DNA of 58,470 nucleotides, from assembly GCA_016935435.1 (NCBI GenBank), contig JAFGQZ010000055.1, positions 1 to 58,470 of the forward strand. Direction: 5' to 3'. Position 1 is the stretch's first letter, and each line of letters opens with the position of its first letter. The notes under the pieces are model-generated. The model was not told the DNA's origin. It ran no database searches and saw nothing but the letters and a program-made list of their open reading frames with translations. The translations under genes and the position numbers were made by a program. Shown here piece by piece: positions 18,399 to 27,959 of the stretch. The stretch comes from Bacteroidales bacterium. GTDB taxonomy: Bacteria; Bacteroidota; Bacteroidia; Bacteroidales; UBA10428.

Positions 18399-19631
18399 TT
18401 AGTCCCTTAATAGTGGCATGGTCATGCACCTTGGCCCCCCGCCACCCCTGGCAAGTTCCGATCCTTCAATGGTTACAAGGCATTTTTTGTAGTTGGCCGG
18501 GCTTGCAGTTCCGCTAATTACATCGTTCGCCTTTATTATTTCGTAACCTATCTTGTTTAGCGCATTGGTGGTATGCATATTTCTTGCATAGCCAATAATA
18601 TGGCCGGGCGAAAAGGCGAAAAAATTAGCGCCGCTATGCCATTGTTCGCGTTCCTGCGACATTGGGTCGCCATTTCCGCAAAATACAGGTTCAAAACCGA
18701 AGCGGCATTTTTTTAGTCCTTCCATTATATTTTCAACATACGAAATTTTTCGTACAACACCGTTTTCAATCTTCATTAATATTGTATGATAGTGCCACTC
18801 GCTTTCCAACAAAGGCTTATACACCATGCATTCGCTCTCCGACAGCAGGGTGAAAACCATATCGAGGTGTATAAACGACTCGGGTTCAAGGGGCAGTTCC
18901 TGCACAATTACATAATTCAATGGCTGTATCGCCGAAACCTGGCCGATAAGATAGTCAACTGCTTCCGGTGTAGTTCGCGAACCTATTCCAATAATCAGCA
19001 CTTCGGGAGAAACTACCAGAATATCGCCGCCTTCAATGCTAAATTTTGAACCTGCAAGTTTGTTTAAGTAAACCAGGCGGCTGTTATTGTCGAGCAGGTG
19101 CCTGTAAACAGCTTCGAGTATAATGGTTTCGGGTTTTCTTACCGAACGGGCCATTGAGCTGATGAAAATGGTGTTGCCTATACAAAACGATGCATCGCGC
19201 ATAAAAAACATGTTGTGCAGCGGGTTTATCGAATATTTGTTTTGCTGTAGGAAGTTTGTAAGTGAATTTTGTGGCAGTAGTATCCCTTCAATAAGTACGT
19301 TAGTTAAACGGCTAACAGACAAACCCGATAATTCTTCCGATAATCCGGGGCAGACGGAAAATTTTTCAAGCTGAACCAATAATTCGCTCCTGGTTTCGTC
19401 TTTTTCGAGTATGGAACATAACATGGGTTTTACCTCAAACACTTCCGATACTTTTTTTAATACCCCTCTGAATTGGGCATATTCAAGCTGAGCAATAGGC
19501 AGGTTAAGTATGTCGCTATATAAGGCCCTTTCGGCCGTTGCCGGGGTCATGTTTTCTACTTCGGGCCCCGGCCCGTGCAGCAAAACTGTTTTGAGTTTCG
19601 AAAATTCAGAGTGTATTCCGGCTATGAGCAT
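18399..19631 (-). CDS. arcA: Arginine deiminase
   Basis: This 410-residue guanidino-modifying enzyme hydrolyses arginine to citrulline and ammonia. Catalytic landmarks are NMFFMRDAS, the acidic EGGD segment, FIHLDMVFT with the catalytic His and Asp, and GGGGPRCMTMPL at the end, which places the nucleophile at Cys402. These positions agree with characterised ADIs (Cys near 398-406). No ornithine carbamoyltransferase or carbamate kinase gene lies nearby, so a complete ADI fermentation operon is absent here. It is convergent with sucC and separated from the CDGSH gene by 59 bases, in the same direction. Confidence 0.93.
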   Translation of the reverse strand: MLIAGIHSEFSKLKTVLLHGPGPEVENMTPATAERALYSDILNLPIAQLEYAQFRGVLKKVSEVFEVKPMLCSILEKDETRSELLVQLEKFSVCPGLSEELSGLSVSRLTNVLIEGILLPQNSLTNFLQQNKYSINPLHNMFFMRDASFCIGNTIFISSMARSVRKPETIILEAVYRHLLDNNSRLVYLNKLAGSKFSIEGGDILVVSPEVLIIGIGSRTTPEAVDYLIGQVSAIQPLNYVIVQELPLEPESFIHLDMVFTLLSESECMVYKPLLESEWHYHTILMKIENGVVRKISYVENIMEGLKKCRFGFEPVFCGNGDPMSQEREQWHSGANFFAFSPGHIIGYARNMHTTNALNKIGYEIIKANDVISGTASPANYKKCLVTIEGSELARGGGGPRCMTMPLLRD

Positions 19632-19690
19632 TTACTTTTTTCGTTTGAAAATAATGCTTTTCACGATAAAAACTAATGAAGATTATCAGT

Positions 19691-20188
19691 TTACTTCGAC
19701 GAAAAACCAACTTTTCGGTGGGTGCCATCGCAATAAGGCATGTTCAACGACCTGCCGCAGCGACAAAAGGTGCTTATCTTCATTTTTCGCAATTCTTTGC
19801 CATCGGAACCTATGGTTATAAAATCGCCCTTAACCACTAAGGGGCCATCGGGCAAGACCCTTATCTCAACAGTGGGCGTGGGAGTATGGCTTGATGTTTG
19901 ATTTTCGACAGGCACAGCAGGCTTTTCGCCCAGACCGTTCTCCTGCCTCAAATTTTTTGCAGTTTCTATATCTTTGTTCCATTTATAGGTTAAAGCATTG
20001 GTGGGACATAGGTCAACAATCCTTATTATTTCGGCTGTTGATGCCCCTTTCATGTTTACCCATGGCCTTTTTGCCGGATCAAAAACCGAGCGCAGTTCTC
20101 TGAAACAGGTTGTGGCATGTATGCATTCTTTTGGCCTCCAGAATACGGTTATTTCGCCGTTGGTATATTCGCGGTTGTTATCCTCCAT
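19691..20188 (-). CDS. Two-cluster iron-sulfur protein: Fer4_19 plus CDGSH domain
   Basis: The 165-residue cytoplasmic protein combines two metal domains. Residues 8-75 form a divergent mono-cluster [4Fe-4S] domain (Fer4_19), with CIHATTCFRELRSVF and VDLCPTNAL supplying cysteines. A Pro/Thr-rich linker follows. The C-terminal CDGSH domain has C142-R-C144, then CDGTH with Cys153 and His157, exactly the three-Cys one-His ligand set of a mitoNEET-type [2Fe-2S] cluster. The domain pair is known in bacteria as (4Fe-4S)-binding protein and is presumed to serve redox or cluster-transfer functions. It lies just upstream of arcA in the same direction and may share its transcript. Confidence 0.88.
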   Translation of the reverse strand: MEDNNREYTNGEITVFWRPKECIHATTCFRELRSVFDPAKRPWVNMKGASTAEIIRIVDLCPTNALTYKWNKDIETAKNLRQENGLGEKPAVPVENQTSSHTPTPTVEIRVLPDGPLVVKGDFITIGSDGKELRKMKISTFCRCGRSLNMPYCDGTHRKVGFSSK

Positions 20189-20301
20189 TGTGAATCAGGT
20201 GTTTTTTTATATCGACAAATTTATATAAACATAGAACATATAATTTGTAAATTCGTTTAATCGTTTGGTACGAAAATTGAAAGTTATACCGAAAAACAAG
20301 T

Positions 20302-20895
20302 ATGAAACCCCTTATAATCACAGCGTTTTTAGTATTTCTGCCTGTTTTTTCCATAGCCCAGGATACAATTGCCGCCTATGGGGGCAATGTTTTGTATGGC
20401 ATAATAGTCGATGGCGATACCATTCTGGTTTCAACTATTGAAGAAATATACATTATGCCCATGCGCAAGTTTGAGTCGAAGCGCGATATGCGAAGGTACC
20501 AGAAACTTGTGCGGAATGTAAAAAAAGTTTATCCTTACGCAAAACTGGCAAAAAAGAAATACGATGAAGTTTCGGCAATATTACAGACCAAGAATACCGA
20601 AAAGGAACAGAAGGCCTATATGGCGCAGGTAGAGGAGGAACTAAAAGCCGAATTTGAAGAAGACTTAAAAAAACTTACCATTTCACAAGGGCGTATTTTG
20701 CTTAAACTTATCGACAGGGAAATTGGCGAAACATCATACGACCTGCTGAAAGAGTTCAGGGGCAAGTTTTCTGCTTTTTTCTGGCAGACTTTTGCCCGCA
20801 TTTTCGGGCATAACCTTAAAAGCACCTTCGATCCCCTGGGGGAAGATAAGCTGCTGAACGAAATAGTAATTATGATTGAAAATGGGCAACTCTAA
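20302..20895 (+). CDS. Exported DUF4294-family protein
   Basis: This 197-residue protein starts with a signal peptide (MKPLIITAFLVFLPVFSIAQ). The mature part has the DUF4294 features VDGDTILVSTIEEIYIMP and RDMRRYQKLVRNVKKVYPYA, followed by a highly charged helical region and the GETSYDLLKEFRG motif. DUF4294 is found almost only in Bacteroidota and has no assigned function. Its last 14 bases overlap the start of the thpR gene, so the two are probably cotranslated. Confidence 0.85.
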   Translation: MKPLIITAFLVFLPVFSIAQDTIAAYGGNVLYGIIVDGDTILVSTIEEIYIMPMRKFESKRDMRRYQKLVRNVKKVYPYAKLAKKKYDEVSAILQTKNTEKEQKAYMAQVEEELKAEFEEDLKKLTISQGRILLKLIDREIGETSYDLLKEFRGKFSAFFWQTFARIFGHNLKSTFDPLGEDKLLNEIVIMIENGQL

Positions 20896-21457
20896 ACCAT
20901 TAAGCCAACGCTTATTTATTGCCATTAAGCCCGAAATAACCCCCGAATTTTCAGAAAAAATTAATCTTTTAAAAAGTTTAGCCGGCTATACCCAGGTAAA
21001 ATGGGTTAGCGAACAAAACCTGCACCTTACATTGTATTTCCTGGGCAACACCCCCCAAATTAAGGTGCCTGCTGTAAAAGAAGCCGTGTTGGCTTCCGTA
21101 GCCGGATTAAAACCTTTCGGTATTACCCTTAAAGGTTTTGGAACTTTTGGAAATTTAAGGCAACGGGTAATTTGGGCAGGGGTTGGGAATAGTGCCACGC
21201 TTTCTGCTATAGCCGTATCGCTTAAACAAAATTTGGAAAGTGTTGGTTTTGTTACCGATAATAAAGCTTTTTTGCCCCATCTTACAATTGCCAGGGTGAA
21301 ATACTTCTTACCGACAAAACCTTTCGGCGATTTTATTGCAGGTAATAAAAATACAATTCTCCAACGCTCCCAAATAAACAAAGTTTTCTTGTTTGAAAGC
21401 CTTTTAAAGCCCGCTGGGCCAGAATATTATATTTTAGAGTCTTTTAGCCTGTATTAG
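20882..21457 (+). CDS. thpR: RNA 2',3'-cyclic phosphodiesterase
   Basis: From the ATG at 20882 the product has 191 residues; a TTG six bases earlier is less likely. It is a 2H-phosphoesterase with the two catalytic HxT motifs, LHLTLYFLGN near residue 48 and LPHLTIARVK near residue 135. The IAIKPE and RQRVIWAGV segments are also typical of LigT/ThpR. The enzyme opens 2',3'-cyclic phosphates on RNA ends to 2'-phosphate. It overlaps the DUF4294 gene and is convergent with the large activase gene. Confidence 0.9.
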   Translation: MGNSKPLSQRLFIAIKPEITPEFSEKINLLKSLAGYTQVKWVSEQNLHLTLYFLGNTPQIKVPAVKEAVLASVAGLKPFGITLKGFGTFGNLRQRVIWAGVGNSATLSAIAVSLKQNLESVGFVTDNKAFLPHLTIARVKYFLPTKPFGDFIAGNKNTILQRSQINKVFLFESLLKPAGPEYYILESFSLY

Positions 21458-21507
21458 TCTGGCAGTTTTGTAAATTTAAAAGGTAAAATTTGCTTTTTGC
21501 CTGTTGG

Positions 21508-24500
21508 TTATATTTGCATTTGGTAGTTTTCTACTGTTTGTATTACTGTTTTTGGTGTAGTTGTTATGCCTTTTTGCCTTTCGTGGTATTCCATAACCTG
21601 GTGCATAAATGCCTCGAAGCGTGTATCGACACCAATGTTGTCGTGCCCATCGTAGGCGAAGTTTTCCCAGGGCAGCCCGTTATGTTTTTTTCGCAGGTTT
21701 GCAGAAACTGTACAGTTTATGGTTCCGGGCATGCAGGTAAAGGGCAAAATATTTACAATTCCCGATATTTGTTTTTCGGCAAGTAACACAGCTGTGCCTA
21801 TTGCCAATGGCGGGTCGCCATCGTAGTCTTTGTGGATAAATTCGCCACAGTTTTCGAGCATTTCTTCTACTTCAATTTCGCGCTTCAGATGATAAACACT
21901 GGTAAGGCTGTCGATAATTTTTTTCTCAATCGATTTCTGAAAGTAGCGCTGTACCTTTGCCTGTATGAGTTTTTTAATATCGCTCTTCCAACGGCTGTCG
22001 CGAATAAAGCGTATAGTAGAATAATTTACCCACTCGGCAAAGGGCGCCATCAGGGTTTCAGCCCCCAAATCTTCAAGCCGTTTTACCAATTGGTTAGAGC
22101 AGAAGGGGTTGTCGCGCATGAAAATTTCACCCACAATGGCAACTATTGGCTTTTGTATGCTGTAATCGGCTGGTATTTGCTGAAACTCTTTTGCAGCAGC
22201 GTTTAAAACAACATCAATTTTTTTACTGCCATTTTCAACACATCTGATTATCAGGTCGAGGTATTTGGCATAAATAATATCGGAACTTCCCTTTACCAAT
22301 TCGTAGGGGCGTGTTTGCTCCAGCATTTTTCTAATCAGGTCGGTGGCCACCAGTCCTTTCCAACAAACTGTTCGCCATTTCACCGAATATCCGGGGGCAA
22401 TGCTGGCATAAGAATCTTCGTTGCTTGGGTGTACAATTTTAACATCGGAAAAGCCCAGATTGTCGAAAATTACCCTTTGCAGTTTGTTGTACTCCCCAAA
22501 ACGGCAAGGGCCATTGTGGTCGGGCATAAAAAAGCTAACTTTTTTTGGGTCGGTGCCGGGCTCAAAAAGTTTTTTCAGAAAGCTGCCCGTGGTGGCAATA
22601 AGCGGGAAACATTCCTGTCCGTTGGTGTATTTGCGGCCCAGTTCAATATCGGTTTCGTCCTGCATGGGAAGAACTTCGCTCGGTATCCCGCAACAACGGG
22701 TAGCTGCCGACAGAATGTGCACTGAGTCGCGGGCATAAGGGAAATACAGTATGCGTTGGTTCAGATCGTTGTTTTCAGAGTGGTTTATGCCAACTTTTTT
22801 CTTTTGTGTTTCCTGGGGGATTGCTTTGTTTTCCCATCCCTTTAAGCTGTCGAGGAATGCTTCAATACGGGTAATCATGCCTGCATCGGCGCTGTGTTCA
22901 TCGACTTCGAGGTGCAAAAACGGTTTTTTGCCCATTTCTTCTTTAATAAAATGCAGCAGGAACGAATCGGGGCCGCAACGGAAATTTCCCAGGTAAATGG
23001 CAAACAAATTGTTATGATTGGCTATATAACGTGCAGCAGCAAGAATCTTCTGTCCGTTTGGCCAATACATCGAAGGGTAAACATCGAATACCTGCTCGTT
23101 TTCAACAGGTAAGAAGTCGAGCGGTATGGGCAAAACGTTCAAATTAATGAGTTTTTTAACAAGCCTAAGGTTTAACGAGGGGTCGCCGGTGTTGTAAGGG
23201 CGTCCGAGAATTACTACGCTTCGCTGGTTTTTTGGCAGGTTTTGTAGTACATTTTGGCCTTTTGTCAGAACTTGTTTCTCGAATTGTTCCTGTGCTTTGA
23301 AGGCTTTTGCAATGGCTTTTTTTGTGTTGGTTTTTTTTATCCCGAATTTTTCTAATACAAAATCCTGCAATTCCTGTTTTACAACTTTACCATACCTGAA
23401 ATGCAAAGTGGGGAAGAGGAGCTTTTTTTCGATATCACGGCCGGAAAAGGCTGCTTTCAGGAGGTAGGGGTGCGATTGTATCCAGGGACAGTTGCAGTTG
23501 TTTGTAGGGTTTTCTTTTGTTCCTTTCGAATTAACAGTAAATGGCACGAAAATATAATCGGCCCCTTTTTCGAAAAGGTTAAGCACGTGGCCGTGAATAA
23601 GTTCTACCGGCAGGCAGGTTTCTGAAACCATTGTTTCGAGCGAGGTGGTTATAATGTGCCTGTCGGTTTCGTCTGAAACTACAACTTCAAAACCGAGGGC
23701 TTCGAAGAAATTTCGCCAGAACGGAAAATTCTGGTAGTAATTCATCAACCCGCGGGGAATGCCAATAGTTGTTTTATAGCCCTGATGTTGGTTCGTAAAC
23801 CCGTCGAGGAACATCAGTTCGCGTTCATGGAACAGATCAGGAAGGTTGTTTGTTTCTTTTTTTCGTTCGTCGAACTCGTACCTGTCGCAAATGCCGCCAT
23901 AGTATAAAGGCTTCGATTCTCCCTCGATAATTACCCGTTTTATCTCGCAGTGGTTGGCGCAGTGTTTGCAAACAAAATTGGTGGTCTTGTATGCCGATTT
24001 GCTTACCCCGAAACCTTTAAATTTTGTCGGGGTGCCATTTTTAATACTTTCGCGTGCAAGAATGGCTGCACCTATTGCCCCGGTAATGTCGAAATGGGGC
24101 GGAATATGAACAGGCTTTCCGGTAACTTCTTCAAAGGCAGCGAGCACTGCCCTGTTATTGGTTACCCCTCCCTGAAAAAATATTTTGTTGCCCACGGACT
24201 TGTCGCGTACTACCCGGTTAAGGTAATTGTGAACAATGGAGTAAGCAAGGCCGGCAACAAGCCTGTCTTTTGGTGTGCCTTTTTGCTGGTGTGTGTTTAA
24301 ATCGCTTTCCATAAATACGGTACAACGTTCGCCGAGTTTTGAGGGGTGTTGTGCCGAGAGGGCGAGTTGCCCAAATTCGCTGTCGATTTTTATCCCGAGC
24401 TTGTCGGCTTGTTCTTCAAGGAACGACCCGGTTCCGGCGGCGCAAACCTTGTTCATCTCAAAATCGACGATAACACCATTCGATATTCGGATATATTTCG

Positions 24501-25767
24501 AATCTTGTCCGCCAATTTCAAATATGGTATCGACTTCGGGGTCGAAAGCAATTGCGGCTGTTGCCTGGCAGGTAATTTCGTTTTGTATGGTGTCGGCGCC
24601 CACAAAGTCGCCCGTGAGGTACCGACCCGATCCGGTAGTTCCAACGGCAACAATTTTTACCTTTCCGCCGATTTCTTCCCCAACTTCTGCAAGGCCCTGC
24701 TTAATTGCTTCAAGGGGCTTACCGGCGGTGGGCAGGTACTGGCGTGCCAGAACATTGTTGGTAGAGTCGATAATGGCAATATTGGTACTGAGCGAACCTA
24801 CATCGATTCCTAAAAAGGCCGTTATATTTTTTTGTCCGTTCAAAGAATACACTTCTTTAAACACCTTTTGCCCCTTGTCGGTTAATTTTTTTAAGCCCTG
24901 CTGGTTCTCGAACCCTTGGCGGAGGTATGCTTCCAGCCCCGACAGGTCTGTTTTTCCTTTGCGTACCCTGTTGTTTTCTACGGCATATATTACAGCGCCA
25001 ATTGCTCCCATTGAAGCGAAATGCCTGGGAACTATCAGTTCGTCTGGCGCAAGGTTGTAGATTTCAGTGAAGGCCCTTACCATTCCTGCATTTGCAGCAA
25101 CGCCTCCCTGGAAAATAATGGGTTTTTCGGGGGTTTTCCCTTTGCCGAGGGTGCTTTTAAAGTTACGTGCAACGGCAAAGCAAAGGCCGGCAATAATATC
25201 GTAAACCGGGGTGGCTACCTGTTGAAGGTGAATCATGTCGCTTTTGGCAAAAACCGAGCACCTTCCGGCTATACGTGGCGGTTCTTTCGATATCAGCGCC
25301 ATTTCGCCGAATTCTTTTTCGATGGAAACCCCCAGGCGTTTTGCCTGCTGATCCAAAAACGATCCGGTTCCGGCAGCACAAAGGCTGTTCATGGTAAAGT
25401 CAGATAACTTCAGCCCGTTTTTAAGCTGGTTTTCTTCCAGAAAAATGAGTTTTGAATCTTCGCCGCCCATTTCAATTATAGTGCGGGCTTGCGGGTACAT
25501 TGAAATAACTGCCTTCGACTGGGCAACAATTTCATTCACGGCAATACCGTTTAAAAGGCTTGAAGCAAGTTTGCCACCGGTGCCGGTAAAGGCTATGGTG
25601 CCTGCTGTGTCGGGGTGGTTATAAAGTATTTCTTTAAGCCTCGAAGATAAAACATGAAAAGGCTTTCCATGGCTGTAATCGTAATATTCTTCAATTACTT
25701 CAAAATGTTCGTTAAGGATTACCGTATTTACGGAAATCGAACCGATGTCGGATCCCAGGTATTTCAT
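21508..25767 (-). CDS. Giant acyl-CoA dehydratase activase (double BcrAD/BadFG ATPase plus HgdB-like region)
   Basis: This 1419-residue protein combines two complete activator ATPase modules with a dehydratase-like part. Module 1 (about 1-285) has GSDIGSISVN, MGGEDSKLIFL and CAAGTGSFLDQQ with cluster cysteine Cys130, plus a later RCSVF Cys. Module 2 (about 315-590) repeats these as GIDVGSLSTN, GGQDSKYIRI, CAAGTGSFLEEQ (Cys442) and RCTVF. A CKHCANHCEIKR four-cysteine segment opens a DUF2229/HgdB-like region to the end. Activators of this type use ATP hydrolysis on a bridging [4Fe-4S] cluster to inject one electron into 2-hydroxyacyl-CoA dehydratases or benzoyl-CoA reductases. No dehydratase substrate-binding subunits are adjacent, and the role of these large fusions, common in anaerobes, is not established. 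Confidence 0.9.
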   Translation of the reverse strand: MKYLGSDIGSISVNTVILNEHFEVIEEYYDYSHGKPFHVLSSRLKEILYNHPDTAGTIAFTGTGGKLASSLLNGIAVNEIVAQSKAVISMYPQARTIIEMGGEDSKLIFLEENQLKNGLKLSDFTMNSLCAAGTGSFLDQQAKRLGVSIEKEFGEMALISKEPPRIAGRCSVFAKSDMIHLQQVATPVYDIIAGLCFAVARNFKSTLGKGKTPEKPIIFQGGVAANAGMVRAFTEIYNLAPDELIVPRHFASMGAIGAVIYAVENNRVRKGKTDLSGLEAYLRQGFENQQGLKKLTDKGQKVFKEVYSLNGQKNITAFLGIDVGSLSTNIAIIDSTNNVLARQYLPTAGKPLEAIKQGLAEVGEEIGGKVKIVAVGTTGSGRYLTGDFVGADTIQNEITCQATAAIAFDPEVDTIFEIGGQDSKYIRISNGVIVDFEMNKVCAAGTGSFLEEQADKLGIKIDSEFGQLALSAQHPSKLGERCTVFMESDLNTHQQKGTPKDRLVAGLAYSIVHNYLNRVVRDKSVGNKIFFQGGVTNNRAVLAAFEEVTGKPVHIPPHFDITGAIGAAILARESIKNGTPTKFKGFGVSKSAYKTTNFVCKHCANHCEIKRVIIEGESKPLYYGGICDRYEFDERKKETNNLPDLFHERELMFLDGFTNQHQGYKTTIGIPRGLMNYYQNFPFWRNFFEALGFEVVVSDETDRHIITTSLETMVSETCLPVELIHGHVLNLFEKGADYIFVPFTVNSKGTKENPTNNCNCPWIQSHPYLLKAAFSGRDIEKKLLFPTLHFRYGKVVKQELQDFVLEKFGIKKTNTKKAIAKAFKAQEQFEKQVLTKGQNVLQNLPKNQRSVVILGRPYNTGDPSLNLRLVKKLINLNVLPIPLDFLPVENEQVFDVYPSMYWPNGQKILAAARYIANHNNLFAIYLGNFRCGPDSFLLHFIKEEMGKKPFLHLEVDEHSADAGMITRIEAFLDSLKGWENKAIPQETQKKKVGINHSENNDLNQRILYFPYARDSVHILSAATRCCGIPSEVLPMQDETDIELGRKYTNGQECFPLIATTGSFLKKLFEPGTDPKKVSFFMPDHNGPCRFGEYNKLQRVIFDNLGFSDVKIVHPSNEDSYASIAPGYSVKWRTVCWKGLVATDLIRKMLEQTRPYELVKGSSDIIYAKYLDLIIRCVENGSKKIDVVLNAAAKEFQQIPADYSIQKPIVAIVGEIFMRDNPFCSNQLVKRLEDLGAETLMAPFAEWVNYSTIRFIRDSRWKSDIKKLIQAKVQRYFQKSIEKKIIDSLTSVYHLKREIEVEEMLENCGEFIHKDYDGDPPLAIGTAVLLAEKQISGIVNILPFTCMPGTINCTVSANLRKKHNGLPWENFAYDGHDNIGVDTRFEAFMHQVMEYHERQKGITTTPKTVIQTVENYQMQI

Positions 25768-25880
25768 AGCGGTTTGTGTTTAGGTGTAACTAAAAATACA
25801 ATATCGGCTGGTTAAATACAAGAAAACCGGCATTAAACTTAAAATCCTGTTAATCCGAACTGTTCCCTTCCCCCTCCGGC

Positions 25881-27053
25881 TCAGATGGAGCGGAAAGCCC
25901 CGGCTATAGAATTCAGGGCTTCTTTTAACAGGCTGGCAGGGCAACCAATGTTCATGCGCTGAAAACCTTCACCTTCGGCACCGAAAATGGTACCATCGCT
26001 TAAGCCTGTTTTGGCCTTTTTTATCAGTATTTCGTTGATTTGTTTTTGCGGCAGGTTATATTTTCTAAAATCGAGCCATAATAAAAAGGTACCTTCAGGT
26101 TTATTAATATTTAATTTGCCCATGTTTGCCTCAAAGAAACTTGTGGCCGTGTTTATGTTCGACATAAAATAGCAGGTAAGTTGTTCGAGCCACTCAAGCC
26201 CGTTTTCGTATGCGGCTATTGTGGCTTCGGGGGCAAACAGGTTCGGGCCTATGTGCATGCCTTCGAAAAAATAATTTATTTTATCGAGAAGGTTCTTGTT
26301 CGACGACACGATATAGGAAGAGTTCAGCCCGGCTATGTTGAAAGTTTTACTGGGCGCCATTAAGGTTATTGTGTTGGCCGAAATTTCGTCGGACAACGAT
26401 GCCAGCGGAATATGCAGGTTGGGCTTATAAACAATATCGGCATGTATTTCGTCGGATATAATAATAATGTTGTTCGCCAGGCATATCTCCGAGAACCTTT
26501 CCAGCTCGTTTTTCTTCCATACATTACCTGTAGGGTTATGGGGGCTGCACAAAAAAATGAGTTTTACCTTGCTGTCGATTTTCGAAAGCAAATCGTCAAA
26601 GTCCATTTCATAGCGGCCGTTTTTAAGTACCAACGGGTTTTTTACCAGTTGCCTGCCGGTTTGTTCAATGGCATAATAAAACGGATGGTAAACCGGTGTT
26701 TGTACAATAACTTTTTCGCCCGGGTTTGTAAATGCAAGCACACTGGCAAATAACGAGGGCACAACCCCCGGGCTGTACTTTATCCAGCTCTTTTTTACGC
26801 CCCAGTTGTGTTTCTTCTCCAGCCAATGTATTATCGATTTATAATAGGCATCGGTTGTAATGGTATAGCCCAAAATGCCGTGGTTTATTCTTTGCTGTAA
26901 CCGTTCGAGCACAAAACCGGGTGCACGGAATTCGGTGTCGGCCACCCACATCGGGTACAAATCGTCGGTGCCGAAAATGCTTTTTCGTAAATCGTATTTG
27001 TAACTGCTTGTCCCTTCCCTGTTAATTAATTCATCGAAATTCTGCATTGACAT
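25881..27053 (-). CDS. PatB/MalY-family PLP-dependent C-S lyase or aminotransferase
   Basis: The 390-residue protein is fold-type I and matches the PatB/MalY group over its length. It has YPMWVADTEFRAP and LGYTITTDAYY near the N-terminus, the SPHNPTGNVW loop and DEIHADIVY. The PLP-lysine motif is APSKTFNIAGLNSSY. Members are cystathionine beta-lyases or aminotransferases, and the fully conserved SPHNPTG and SDEIHAD motifs favour C-S lyase activity. In-frame ATGs at 27053 and 27047 cannot be separated by sequence. It lies 50 bases downstream of the SDR gene in the same direction, so the two may be cotranscribed. Confidence 0.88.
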   Translation of the reverse strand: MSMQNFDELINREGTSSYKYDLRKSIFGTDDLYPMWVADTEFRAPGFVLERLQQRINHGILGYTITTDAYYKSIIHWLEKKHNWGVKKSWIKYSPGVVPSLFASVLAFTNPGEKVIVQTPVYHPFYYAIEQTGRQLVKNPLVLKNGRYEMDFDDLLSKIDSKVKLIFLCSPHNPTGNVWKKNELERFSEICLANNIIIISDEIHADIVYKPNLHIPLASLSDEISANTITLMAPSKTFNIAGLNSSYIVSSNKNLLDKINYFFEGMHIGPNLFAPEATIAAYENGLEWLEQLTCYFMSNINTATSFFEANMGKLNINKPEGTFLLWLDFRKYNLPQKQINEILIKKAKTGLSDGTIFGAEGEGFQRMNIGCPASLLKEALNSIAGAFRSI

Positions 27054-27103
27054 GAAAATTTGTTTTTTTATGGACGTTTCTAATTTTTTACTTTTTTTCC
27101 GGA

Positions 27104-27901
27104 TTATTTATTTGTAGAAAGTTTTGCTGCCAGTTTTTGCCGCATTTTAAAAAAGTTTGCACTTAACAATACAAGATTGCTTGTTTTTCGAATCATATCA
27201 ATAACCTGTCGGTTTTGTGGCGGTATTATTTCGGTTTCGCCTTCTGTTATAAATTTTGCATAGGTGTAATTTGCTAGCTCCCCAGCTGTGAGTGCTTCAT
27301 GGACATCAAATTTCCCGAGCCCTGCATTTCGCTGAAAGCCGGTTTTTGTGTCGCCCGGACATAGTACGGAAACCTGAACGTTTTGACCTTTAAGTTCGGC
27401 TCCAATGGCATGGGAAAAGTTTAGTATAAACGACTTTGATGCTGCATATACCGCAATGAATGGGTTCGGGGCAAAGGCTGCCACCGAAGCTACATTGAGT
27501 ATTCTGCCTTTACCGGCTTTTATCATCAGGGGTATAATTCGATGGGTAAGGTGAACAACCGCTTTTATGTTTAAATCGATTAATTGGTTGTTCCTTTGCG
27601 GAACTGATTCGCTAAAAAGGCTAAAATCGCCTGCACCGGCGTTGTTAATTAATATCTCAATATTAAGGCTGTTTGTATTGATGTATTCCATAAGGCCTTC
27701 AATATTTTTTTGCAGGCTTAGGTCGCAGATAAATGTTTTTGCATCAACCTTAAATTGTTTTTGCAGCGATGTGGCTGTTTTTTTTAGAAGTGTTCCCCTT
27801 CGTGCAACCAGTAACAGGTTATGCCCATGGGCTGCAAATACTTTGGCAAGTTCAAGGCCTATGCCTTCCGATGCGCCTGTTATTAATACAAATGCTTTCA
27901 A
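27104..27901 (-). CDS. Short-chain dehydrogenase/reductase
   Basis: This 265-residue classical SDR has the nucleotide-binding TGASEGIGLELAKV at the N-terminus and an Arg-containing VARR that favours NADP. LINNAGAGDF follows near residue 90, a Ser in the LNVASVAAF strand, and the catalytic YAASKSF near residue 155. It resembles the YqjQ/DltE-like subgroup of membrane-lipid or ketone reductases. The substrate is unknown. It precedes the PatB-like gene and follows the repeat-protein gene in the same direction. Confidence 0.88.
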   Translation of the reverse strand: MKAFVLITGASEGIGLELAKVFAAHGHNLLLVARRGTLLKKTATSLQKQFKVDAKTFICDLSLQKNIEGLMEYINTNSLNIEILINNAGAGDFSLFSESVPQRNNQLIDLNIKAVVHLTHRIIPLMIKAGKGRILNVASVAAFAPNPFIAVYAASKSFILNFSHAIGAELKGQNVQVSVLCPGDTKTGFQRNAGLGKFDVHEALTAGELANYTYAKFITEGETEIIPPQNRQVIDMIRKTSNLVLLSANFFKMRQKLAAKLSTNK

Positions 27902-27959
27902 GCGGGCAAAATTTTAAAATTTAAAGTTTGTTATTATTTATATGGCAGACCGGTAATTT

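Noticed and set aside
24275..25060. A 261-codon open frame on the plus strand antisense to the activase gene
   Set aside because: It has no recognisable motif or signal and mirrors the strong codon bias of the minus-strand gene with clear CAAGTGSFL motifs. I treat it as a chance open frame.
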